Assembly (NCBI GenBank): GCA_031262785.1
Contig: JAISHB010000075.1
Coordinates: 1 to 51,517, forward strand
From: Prevotellaceae bacterium
Lineage (GTDB): Bacteria; Bacteroidota; Bacteroidia; Bacteroidales; Bacteroidaceae
Length of the DNA stretch: 51,517 nucleotides
Direction: 5' to 3'
Shown piece by piece: positions 45,243 through 51,517 of this stretch. Position numbers and translations under genes: made by a program. Under the pieces are notes generated by a model. It searched no databases and had not been told where the DNA came from. It saw nothing but the letters and a program-made list of their open reading frames with translations. Position 1 is the stretch's first letter, and every line of letters starts with the position of its first letter.

Positions 45243-45689
45243 ATGGTAGTAGACACCTTAGAAAACTTGGAGAAGTACACCGCGCTCCATCCCCTGTTTG
45301 CCCAAGTGGCAGCCTTTGTGAAGGCCAACGATTTACACGCCTTGGAAACGGGCAAAATAGCGCTGCAAGGCAGTGATTTGGTCGTGAACGTGCAAAACCC
45401 CAACGGAAAGAAGAAAGAAGAAGCCCGATTAGAGACCCACCGCGACTTCATTGACATTCAACTGCCGCTATCCGCCACCGAAATCATGGGCTACACCCCT
45501 GCTGCCAAGTGTCTGCCGGCCGACGCGCCCTACAACGCCGAAAAAGACATCACGTTCTTCGAAGGATTGGCCGACAGCTACGTGGCCATCGAGCCGGGTA
45601 TGTTTGCCATCTTCTTTCCGCAAGACGGTCACGCCCCGTGTATCGCCCAAGGGCCGATCAAGAAGATTGTGGTAAAGGTGCGTCTCTAA
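45243..45689 (+). CDS. YhcH/YjgK/YiaL family protein (DUF386)
   Basis: The 148-residue protein has the family core ETHRDFIDIQLPLSATEIMGY (about 62-81) and a C-terminal FFPQDGHAPCIAQGPIKKIVVKV with the cupin-like metal site. Members are beta-sandwich proteins linked to sugar metabolism, including anomerase activity on sialic acid in the YhcH group. The role here is unknown. It lies 18 bp before glgB. Confidence 0.9.
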   Translation: MVVDTLENLEKYTALHPLFAQVAAFVKANDLHALETGKIALQGSDLVVNVQNPNGKKKEEARLETHRDFIDIQLPLSATEIMGYTPAAKCLPADAPYNAEKDITFFEGLADSYVAIEPGMFAIFFPQDGHAPCIAQGPIKKIVVKVRL

Positions 45690-45707
45690 ATCCGTAAACG
45701 CGTCAAC

Positions 45708-47714
45708 ATGCTAAACTTGATTCAAAACGATCCTTGGCTGGAGCCTTACGCCGATGCCATCGAAGGTCGCCACCGCCACGCCCTCGACAAAGAAGCCGAA
45801 CTCACTGGCAACGGCCGCCGGAAGCTGGCCGATTTTGCTACCGGCTATCTCTACTTCGGCCTGCACCGCACCACCGAAGGATGGGTCTTCCGCGAATGGG
45901 CACCCAACGCCACGGCGATCTATCTAATGGGTACCTTCAATGGCTGGCAGGAAAGCTCCGACTATGCCCTGCATCGACTGCCCGAAAACGGCCATTGGGA
46001 GCTTACCCTACCCGCAGGCGCCCTTGCCCACGGCGATCTCTACAAACTAAAGGTCTATTGGAACGGCGGCAGCGGCGAGCGCATCCCCGCATGGGCCACG
46101 CGCGTGGTGCAAGACGCACAAACCAAGATATTCAGCGCCGAAGTATGGGCGCCGGCCACGCCGTATCGGCGTAAAGTGGCCTCATTCAAGCCCGACACCT
46201 CGCCGCTACTTATCTACGAGTGCCACATCGGCATGGCGCAGCAGGAAGCGAAGGTGGGTAGCTATCGGGAGTTTCGGGAAAAGGTGTTGCCGCGCATTGT
46301 AGCGGCCGGTTACAACGCCATCCAGATTATGGCCATTCAAGAGCATCCTTATTATGGGAGCTTCGGCTATCATGTATCGAGTTTCTTCGCGGCCTCTTCG
46401 CGCTTCGGCACGCCCGATGAGCTGAAAGAGCTGATAGACGAGGCGCATCAGGCCGGTTTGGCCGTGATTATGGATATTGTGCACTCGCACGCGGTGAAAA
46501 ATGAGGTGGAAGGGCTTGGTAATTTCGCCGGAGACCCCAATCAATACTTCTATGCAGGTGAACGGCACGAACATCCGGCGTGGGATTCGCTCTGCTTCGA
46601 TTATGGAAAGAACGAGGTGCTGCATTTCCTGCTTTCCAACTGCAAATATTGGCTCGACGAGTATGGATTCGACGGTTTTCGCTTCGATGGCGTCACCTCC
46701 ATGCTCTATTACAGCCACGGACTGGGCGAAGCCTTCCTCAACTACGGCGATTACTACAACGGTCACCAAGATGACAACGCCGTCTGCTACCTCACCTTGG
46801 CCAATCGCCTCATTCATCAGGTCAACCCGCACGCCATCACCGTGGCCGAAGAGGTATCGGGCATGCCCGGCTTGGCGGTCAAGAACAGCGACGGCGGTTA
46901 TGGCTTTGACTACCGCATGGCCATGAACATCCCCGACTTTTGGATCAAAACCATCAAAGAAAAGATTGACGAAGACTGGAAACCCTCGGCCATCTGGTGG
47001 GAAGTGACCAACCGCAGACAGGATGAGAAGACCATCTCCTACACCGAAAGCCACGACCAGGCCTTGGTGGGCGACAAGACCATCATCTTCCGCCTGATTG
47101 ATGCCGACATGTATTGGCACATGCAGAAGGGCGACGAAAACTACACGGTGCACCGCGGTATCGCGCTGCATAAGATGATTCGGCTGGTGACGGCCACCAC
47201 CCTCAACGGCGGTTACCTCAATTTCATGGGCAATGAATACGGACATCCCGAATGGATCGATTTTCCGCGTGAAGGCAACGGATGGTCGCACAAATACGCC
47301 CGTCGTCAATGGGATTTGGCCGACAATCAAAACTTGGCCTACCACTACCTGTCCGACTTTGATGCCGCCATGATTCAAATCCTCAAGCAAGTAGACAACA
47401 TTCAATCCCTTCCCCTGCAAGAGATTTGGCACAACGATGCCGATCAGGTGTTGGCCTATATGCGTGCCGACTATCTGTTTGTGTTCAACTTCAACCCCAA
47501 GCAGTCATTTAGCGACTATGGTTTTTTAGTTCGCCCCGGAAGCTATGAGGTGATACTCAACACCGACCATCCTGCCTACGGAGGAAATGGCCTGACCGAC
47601 GATACCGTTAAGCATTTCACTCTGCCCGATCCGCTCTACGCCGGGCAGCAGAAAGCGTGGTTGAAACTCTACATACCCGCCCGCACGGCCGTGGTCTTGA
47701 AAAAAAGCCGATAG
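45708..47714 (+). CDS. glgB: 1,4-alpha-glucan branching enzyme (eukaryote-like)
   Basis: The 668-residue protein has a CBM48 domain (about 45-150; FREWAPNATAIYLMGTFNGW), the GH13 barrel (about 165-560) with D327 in FDGFRFDGVTSM, E381 or E382 in TVAEEVSG and D450 in YTESHDQA, and a C-terminal all-beta domain. NGGYLNFMGNEYGHPEWIDFPREGN and the length of about 670 residues are typical of the plant/animal type branching enzymes, also found in Bacteroidetes, rather than of the E. coli enzyme. It makes alpha-1,6 branches in glycogen. Confidence 0.93.
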   Translation: MLNLIQNDPWLEPYADAIEGRHRHALDKEAELTGNGRRKLADFATGYLYFGLHRTTEGWVFREWAPNATAIYLMGTFNGWQESSDYALHRLPENGHWELTLPAGALAHGDLYKLKVYWNGGSGERIPAWATRVVQDAQTKIFSAEVWAPATPYRRKVASFKPDTSPLLIYECHIGMAQQEAKVGSYREFREKVLPRIVAAGYNAIQIMAIQEHPYYGSFGYHVSSFFAASSRFGTPDELKELIDEAHQAGLAVIMDIVHSHAVKNEVEGLGNFAGDPNQYFYAGERHEHPAWDSLCFDYGKNEVLHFLLSNCKYWLDEYGFDGFRFDGVTSMLYYSHGLGEAFLNYGDYYNGHQDDNAVCYLTLANRLIHQVNPHAITVAEEVSGMPGLAVKNSDGGYGFDYRMAMNIPDFWIKTIKEKIDEDWKPSAIWWEVTNRRQDEKTISYTESHDQALVGDKTIIFRLIDADMYWHMQKGDENYTVHRGIALHKMIRLVTATTLNGGYLNFMGNEYGHPEWIDFPREGNGWSHKYARRQWDLADNQNLAYHYLSDFDAAMIQILKQVDNIQSLPLQEIWHNDADQVLAYMRADYLFVFNFNPKQSFSDYGFLVRPGSYEVILNTDHPAYGGNGLTDDTVKHFTLPDPLYAGQQKAWLKLYIPARTAVVLKKSR

Positions 47715-47735
47715 GCAACCCCACTCCCCACAACA

Positions 47736-47789
47736 AACGCCCCGAAAAGGTTTCGAATCATGCGGATTCGGTTTCCTTTTCGGGGCGTT
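47736..47789. terminator. Long hairpin between glgB and the TPR gene
   Basis: AACGCCCCGAAAAGG (47736-47750) pairs perfectly with CCTTTTCGGGGCGTT (47775-47789); an inner CGAATC/GATTCG stem closes the loop. It lies between converging genes and probably ends both, although the T-runs are poor. Confidence 0.75.
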
Positions 47790-47821
47790 GTGTTGCGATG
47801 GCCCGGCAGGGGGAGCGGCAA

Positions 47822-48553
47822 TTACTTGAGTGAATTCAAGATGGTGGTGATATTGGTTTGCATCGATTTGACGCTGTTCAGCCTCTTTTGATCGGCCGGT
47901 TTATCGGGCGAAAGCATGGGGGTCAACTTATCGAGATACTCTTTTGCTTTGAGGAATTCTTTCTTGGCTGCATCCAGTTTGGAAGCGTCCTTAGCCAATC
48001 CGGCGGCTTTGTTGTAGGACATCCGACCCAGACTCAGCAATGCATTGGTATTTTCGGGATTCACCTCCAACGCCTCTTTATAGGACTTCTCGGCGGCATC
48101 CAGTTTATTTGCTTTTTGAGCTGTGATGCCCTCGTTCAGGTAAAGATTGGATAGCAATCGTTTCAACGTAGCATTTTCGGGGAAAGCGGCGATGGCTTCT
48201 TTGAGTGTGGCTTCGTATTCGTCGGTGCGCTTCAAATCTTTCAGGGCGTTGGCCTTGCCCAGGTAGGCATTGTCTAAATTGTACTTCTTTTGAATGGCAA
48301 TGTCGAAATACTTCAACGCCTCGGCCGGTTGCTGGATTTTATCGGCACATAAGCCACAGTTATAAGCCACTACCGAGTCTTGATAGTTGGTTTGCGAGAG
48401 ATAAGCGCTGAATTTATCGAACGCAGCCTGATAATTCTTGGCCTCGTAGGCTTCGATACCTTCGTTACGCAATTTCCCGGCGTCGGGAGTTTCTTGTGCG
48501 GAGATTCCGCACATTGCACCGCAGAGTGCAAAAGATAAGATTAACTTTCTCAT
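47822..48553 (-). CDS. Secreted tetratricopeptide-repeat protein
   Basis: The 243-residue protein has a signal peptide (ending GISAQ) and about five TPR-like helix pairs (GIEAYEAKNYQAAFDKFSAY near 33; ALKYFDIAIQKKYNLDNAYLG near 77; TAQKANKLDAAEKSYKEALEVNP near 147). TPRs bind other proteins, so it is likely a periplasmic scaffold. It has its own promoter and stands alone. Confidence 0.9.
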   Translation of the reverse strand: MRKLILSFALCGAMCGISAQETPDAGKLRNEGIEAYEAKNYQAAFDKFSAYLSQTNYQDSVVAYNCGLCADKIQQPAEALKYFDIAIQKKYNLDNAYLGKANALKDLKRTDEYEATLKEAIAAFPENATLKRLLSNLYLNEGITAQKANKLDAAEKSYKEALEVNPENTNALLSLGRMSYNKAAGLAKDASKLDAAKKEFLKAKEYLDKLTPMLSPDKPADQKRLNSVKSMQTNITTILNSLK

Positions 48554-48603
48554 TGTGCTTTAATTATAATTAGTGATAAATGGGTTTCGTAAGCTTGATA
48601 GCC

Positions 48604-48634
48604 CAAAAGTACAACATCTATGGGTAGCGACAAA
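48604..48634 (-). promoter_or_regulatory. Promoter of the TPR gene
   Basis: On the minus strand TTTG (48634-48631) is followed after 19 bp by TACTTTTG (48611-48604), a full -33/-7 match, 50 bp before the ATG. Confidence 0.75.
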
Positions 48635-48659
48635 GGAACCTCCCCTTTTTTTGTCTTTT

Positions 48660-48691
48660 TTTGGGTACTTTCTGAGAAAAACGTACCTTTG
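48660..48691 (+). promoter_or_regulatory. Promoter of tRNA-Arg
   Basis: TTTG (48660-48663) is followed after 20 bp by TACCTTTG (48684-48691), the best consensus promoter in the window, 16 bp before the tRNA. Confidence 0.85.
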
Positions 48692-48707
48692 CGCCGCTTT
48701 ACAGGCT

Positions 48708-48781
<74 letters not shown>

Positions 48782-48805
48782 CTTCAGAGTTCACAACACT
48801 GATTT

Positions 48806-48838
48806 CAGGCCGATTCTTCCTCCGGGAAGGTCGGCCTG
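48806..48838. terminator. Hairpin after tRNA-Arg
   Basis: CAGGCCGA (48806-48813) pairs with TCGGCCTG (48831-48838), with an inner CTTCC/GGAAG pair. It is placed to end the tRNA transcript or, from the other side, the DUF6261 transcript; no strong T-run. Confidence 0.55.
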
Positions 48839-48876
48839 TTCCATATCCCCCGCCCGCGAACCGTTTGAAGCCGGAA

Positions 48877-49602
48877 TCACCCGTTTCTTGCCTCCACCTC
48901 CCGGAGGGAGCTCTTCCCGCCCCGATGCAACACCTCACGCTGGTAATGCACGATTTCGGCATTCATATACGCGATGAAATCGGCATAGGCGGCATTGCTT
49001 TCGAGCAATGCGTGGGCGTTGAGCTGGTCAACGAAGTCGCGATAGGCCGCATCGGTGGCTGCACGGGCGGTTTTGAGGGCACCTACGATGCGGTTCTTCT
49101 CCTCTTCGGTGCGATGCTCCATCAAATCGATCACTTCCCCATTGGCTTTTTCCAATTCACTCAGCAGGGTGCCCAGCGACAGCTTGTCCACGGCCTGGGC
49201 ATACTTGCTTTGGAGTTCGTCCAGTAGGTGGAGTATCAATCCGCCCTCTTTATCGCGTTGACCCGATGCCTGGATGCGATGGTCTTTGAGTGCCTGCTGC
49301 AACCGGGTGACAGCCTCGAGGGCATCCGATTCTACGGAAAAGCTGTCGATGCGCTTTTTCAGGGCGGCATAAATCCGGGCGCGACGGGCTACGGCGGCTT
49401 TAATGGTGTCGTTCATCAAGTTTTTCCGGGAGAGTTTCAGAGCGGCATCTTCGTTTTGAAGCGCTTTCTCGAGTGCAGCGAGCGAGATATGCAAGGTTTT
49501 CGCAATTCCCGAAGTAGATTTGGCGCGGGCTACAATCTCGGCCATATAAAGGAAGTGAGCGCCATTGTTGAGCTTGGCCACCCGCAACACGATTACTTTC
49601 AT
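48877..49602 (-). CDS. DUF6261-like helical protein
   Basis: The start at MKVIVLRVAKLNN gives 241 residues; the longer frame overlaps the promoter. The protein is almost all alpha-helix (long stretches such as AALKKRIDSFSVESDALEAV and SKYAQAVDKLSLGTLLSELE) with no signal peptide or membrane segment. N-terminal RVAKLNNGAHFLYMAEI is like the opening of Bacteroidetes DUF6261 proteins. The function is unknown. Confidence 0.75.
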   Translation of the reverse strand: MKVIVLRVAKLNNGAHFLYMAEIVARAKSTSGIAKTLHISLAALEKALQNEDAALKLSRKNLMNDTIKAAVARRARIYAALKKRIDSFSVESDALEAVTRLQQALKDHRIQASGQRDKEGGLILHLLDELQSKYAQAVDKLSLGTLLSELEKANGEVIDLMEHRTEEEKNRIVGALKTARAATDAAYRDFVDQLNAHALLESNAAYADFIAYMNAEIVHYQREVLHRGGKSSLREVEARNG

Positions 49603-49668
49603 AATTAGTTGTTTGAAGAGTTCGTAACTAAGAGGTATGCGGGAGAACCCGCAACCCGAAAACGGCGG

Positions 49669-49676
49669 CAAATGTA
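49669..49676 (-). promoter_or_regulatory. Promoter -7 element of the DUF6261-like gene
   Basis: TACATTTG on the minus strand matches TAnnTTTG, 66 bp before the chosen ATG (49602); this excludes the upstream ATG at 49671. Confidence 0.55.
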
Positions 49677-49710
49677 ATGGATTTCAGCAGGTCTTAAAAG
49701 CGAGGAGGAC

Positions 49711-49802
49711 TCTTTTAACAATTAAAGGTAGTTGTTAAAGGAGCCCCTGTCTCCTTTCACACGGGGAGTTTTTTGTGAAAGGCGCCCCTGTCTCCTTTAA
49801 CA
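49711..49802. repeat. 41-bp duplication upstream of dapF
   Basis: GCCCCTGTCTCCTTT occurs at 49743 and 49784, 41 bp apart, each flanked by AAAGG(A/C)G on the left so that the copy can fold (AAAGGAG/CTCCTTT). A further dyad TTTAACAA/TTGTTAAA lies just before (49714-49738). It looks like a short, degenerate member of the 42-bp type of array. Confidence 0.75.
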
Positions 49803-49891
49803 CAGCCTCTGCAAACACCAAAAAGACAGCGTAGTTACGAATCGTTAGCAAAAGAGAGAAAATAGGCAGGATAAACTATCAATCTGAAAGC

Positions 49892-49989
49892 AAAAATGGC
49901 TATCTTTGCGCCAAATAATAAGAGCACCAAAATAAATTAGAAAAAAGATAGCTATTTTTAGGTTTCTATTGCAAAATGCCATACCTTTG
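49892..49989 (+). promoter_or_regulatory. Tandem promoters of dapF with an inverted repeat
   Basis: Two -7 boxes precede dapF: TATCTTTG (49900-49907) and TACCTTTG (49982-49989), each inside a similar context (GCAAAA(A)TGSC...CTTTGCG...AATAA) and 82 bp apart. AAAAATGGCTATCTTT (49892-49907) also forms an inverted repeat with AAAGATAGCTATTTTT (49944-49959), one G-T pair. The rest of the gap (49603-50038) holds no gene. Confidence 0.6.
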
Positions 49990-50038
49990 CGGTGCAATAA
50001 AGACAAAATGACACTTAATTCAACCAATAAATAACAAA

Positions 50039-50860
50039 ATGACAATGAAAAGAAAGATAGTATTCACCAAAATGCACGGAGCCGGGAACGACTACATCTA
50101 TGTAGACACCACCCGCTTTCCGCTGGAACACCCCGAAGAACTTTCACGCCGGTGGAGCGCTCCGCACACCGGAATCGGAAGCGACGGGCTGGTTCTGATC
50201 GGAAGCTCGAGGGAAGCAGACTTCAGCATGCGCATTTTCAACGCAGACGGCTCCGAAGCGTTGATGTGCGGCAATGCCAGCCGTTGCATCGGGAAGTATC
50301 TCTACGAAAAGGGGCTGACCGACCAGAAAACCATCCGGCTGGAGACGCTCTCGGGCATCAAAATCATCCGCTTGCATCTAACCGACGATTTGAAAACCGT
50401 CGAGACGGTGACCGTTGACATGGGCGCGCCCGCCGACCTGAAAGAGGTCAGTCTCGAGGTCGCCGGAGCGGTTTATTCGGGTATCTGCGTTTCGATGGGG
50501 AATCCACATATCGTTTTCTTCGTCGACCGCCTCGAGGAGATTGACTTGGCCGCAGTGGGGCCGCTTATCGAGCACCACCCCCTCTTTCCCGACCGCATCA
50601 ACGTGGAATTTGCCTCCGTCAGAGAGGATGGGAAAATAAGAATGCGGGTTTGGGAGCGCGGCTCGGGCATCACACAGGCTTGTGGAACAGGTGCCTGCGC
50701 CACCGCCGTCGCGACCGCTTTTACGGGAAAAACCGGAAGAGAGGTCGTCGTGGTGATGGATGGAGGCGAACTTTCCATCCACTGGGAAGAAAACTCCGGC
50801 CACGTGCAAATGACGGGCACGGCCACCACCGTCTACGAGGGAGAGATTGCAATCGATTGA
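50039..50860 (+). CDS. dapF: Diaminopimelate epimerase
   Basis: The 273-residue protein has the two catalytic cysteines C77 (in LMCGNASRC) and C215 (in [10 protein letters not shown]) and the N-terminal [13 protein letters not shown]. It converts LL- to meso-diaminopimelate for lysine and peptidoglycan. A second ATG two codons later could also be used. The next gene, dapL, makes its substrate and lies 26 bp downstream. Confidence 0.97.
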   Translation: MTMKRKIVFTKMHGAGNDYIYVDTTRFPLEHPEELSRRWSAPHTGIGSDGLVLIGSSREADFSMRIFNADGSEALMCGNASRCIGKYLYEKGLTDQKTIRLETLSGIKIIRLHLTDDLKTVETVTVDMGAPADLKEVSLEVAGAVYSGICVSMGNPHIVFFVDRLEEIDLAAVGPLIEHHPLFPDRINVEFASVREDGKIRMRVWERGSGITQACGTGACATAVATAFTGKTGREVVVVMDGGELSIHWEENSGHVQMTGTATTVYEGEIAID

Positions 50861-50886
50861 AAACTTAGCATAACCACCATTATATC

Positions 50887-51517
50887 ATGGCATTAGTAAA
50901 CGAACATTTCTTAAAACTTCCGGGGAGCTACCTTTTCTCGGACATCGCCAAGAAAGTGAATGCTTTTAAGGCCACCCACCCCGAAGCCGACCTCATCCGC
51001 CTGGGAATCGGCGACGTAACCCGTCCGCTGGCACCCGCTTGCATCGAGGCGATGCATCGCGCCGTGGAGGAGCTTTCCTCCACCGCCACGTTTCACGGAT
51101 ACGGCCCCGAACAGGGCTACGACTTTTTGATTGAGGCCATTATCAAGCACGATTTCGAGCCACGGGGCGTGCAGCTGAGTAATTCGGAAGTTTTCGTCAG
51201 CGACGGCGCCAAGAGCGACACCGGCAACATCGGCGACATCCTCAAGCGCGATAACAGCGTGGGTGTGACCGATCCGGTCTACCCCGTTTATATCGACAGC
51301 AACGTCATGGGCGGACGCGCCGGCGAGCTGGGAGCCGACGGAAAATGGAGCAACATCACCTACCTGCCCTGCACGGCCGCGAATCAGTTCATTCCGCAGC
51401 TTCCCGACAAACGCATCGACATGGTTTATCTCTGTTATCCCAACAACCCCACCGGTACCACGCTGACCAAAGCGCAACTCAAGAAGTGGGTCGATTATGC
51501 GTTGGAGAACGACACGC
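50887..51517 (+). CDS. dapL: LL-diaminopimelate aminotransferase (5' part)
   Basis: The frame runs off the window with about 210 codons and has no stop. It begins MALVNEHFLKLPGSYLFSDI and contains IRLGIGDVTRPLAPACIEAM, GYGPEQGYDFLIEAI, VFVSDGAKSDTGNIGDI and YLCYPNNPTGT, all typical of DapL. The enzyme makes LL-diaminopimelate directly from tetrahydrodipicolinate, replacing the succinylase route. With dapF it forms a two-gene operon. Confidence 0.96.
   Translation, partial: MALVNEHFLKLPGSYLFSDIAKKVNAFKATHPEADLIRLGIGDVTRPLAPACIEAMHRAVEELSSTATFHGYGPEQGYDFLIEAIIKHDFEPRGVQLSNSEVFVSDGAKSDTGNIGDILKRDNSVGVTDPVYPVYIDSNVMGGRAGELGADGKWSNITYLPCTAANQFIPQLPDKRIDMVYLCYPNNPTGTTLTKAQLKKWVDYALENDT

Overview
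The window is a chromosomal segment of a GC-rich member of the Bacteroidota, most likely order Bacteroidales. Three things point there. There is a complete type IX secretion (T9SS) core operon (porP-gldK-gldL-gldM-gldN). Promoters repeatedly match the Bacteroidetes pattern TAnnTTTG at -7, sometimes with TTTG near -33, and obvious Shine-Dalgarno sites are absent. Gene families typical of the phylum are present (DUF4301, DUF6261, DAHP synthase/chorismate mutase fusion, eukaryote-like branching enzyme, LL-diaminopimelate aminotransferase). A Tannerella/Porphyromonas-like lineage would fit T9SS plus high GC, but I cannot fix the genus.

Layout. 0-6.3 kb: a MORN-repeat protein, a convergent NtrC-type two-component operon and a TolC-like outer-membrane channel. 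6.3-7.2 kb: a small accessory pair (unknown protein plus DUF2335 membrane protein). 7.2-11.3 kb: the Phe/Tyr operon pheA-aminotransferase-DAHP synthase/chorismate mutase-tyrA on the minus strand, preceded by what looks like a complete ribosome-mediated attenuator with a Phe/Tyr-rich leader peptide. 11.36-11.74 kb: RNase P RNA, followed by a YihY/BrkB membrane protein, a patatin-like lipase and a GH13 amylase. 15.6-18.4 kb: a more AT-rich accessory stretch with an AbiE-type toxin-antitoxin pair and a DUF2442-HTH protein. 18.4-27.4 kb: DUF4301, a RelA homologue with a degenerate hydrolase domain, a DUF3298 lipoprotein, rsmG, a metallo-hydrolase and gcvP. 27.8-34.3 kb: the T9SS core operon and a PorT-family beta-barrel. 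34.6-41.1 kb: a Crp/Fnr regulator, a GH20 hexosaminidase and a PL11 lyase that carries a T9SS C-terminal sorting domain, so it is a probable client of the operon just upstream. 41.3-47.7 kb: fucI, tsaD, DUF2461, a YhcH family protein and glgB. 47.8-51.5 kb: a TPR protein, tRNA-Arg(TCT), DUF6261, dapF and the start of dapL.

The most unusual property is in the intergenic DNA. Five separate gaps (near 0.1, 6.0, 17.8, 27.6 and 41.2 kb) contain head-to-tail tandem arrays. Their unit sequences are unrelated, yet all have the same period of 42 bp (41-43). A sixth gap (34.4 kb) has a 22-bp period and a seventh (49.75 kb) holds a 41-bp duplication. Several units contain dyads, and in one array the dyad is kept by paired base changes. 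All arrays lie just upstream of a gene. I know no named element that explains a shared period without shared sequence; together with the aromatic amino acid attenuator this is what I would follow up.
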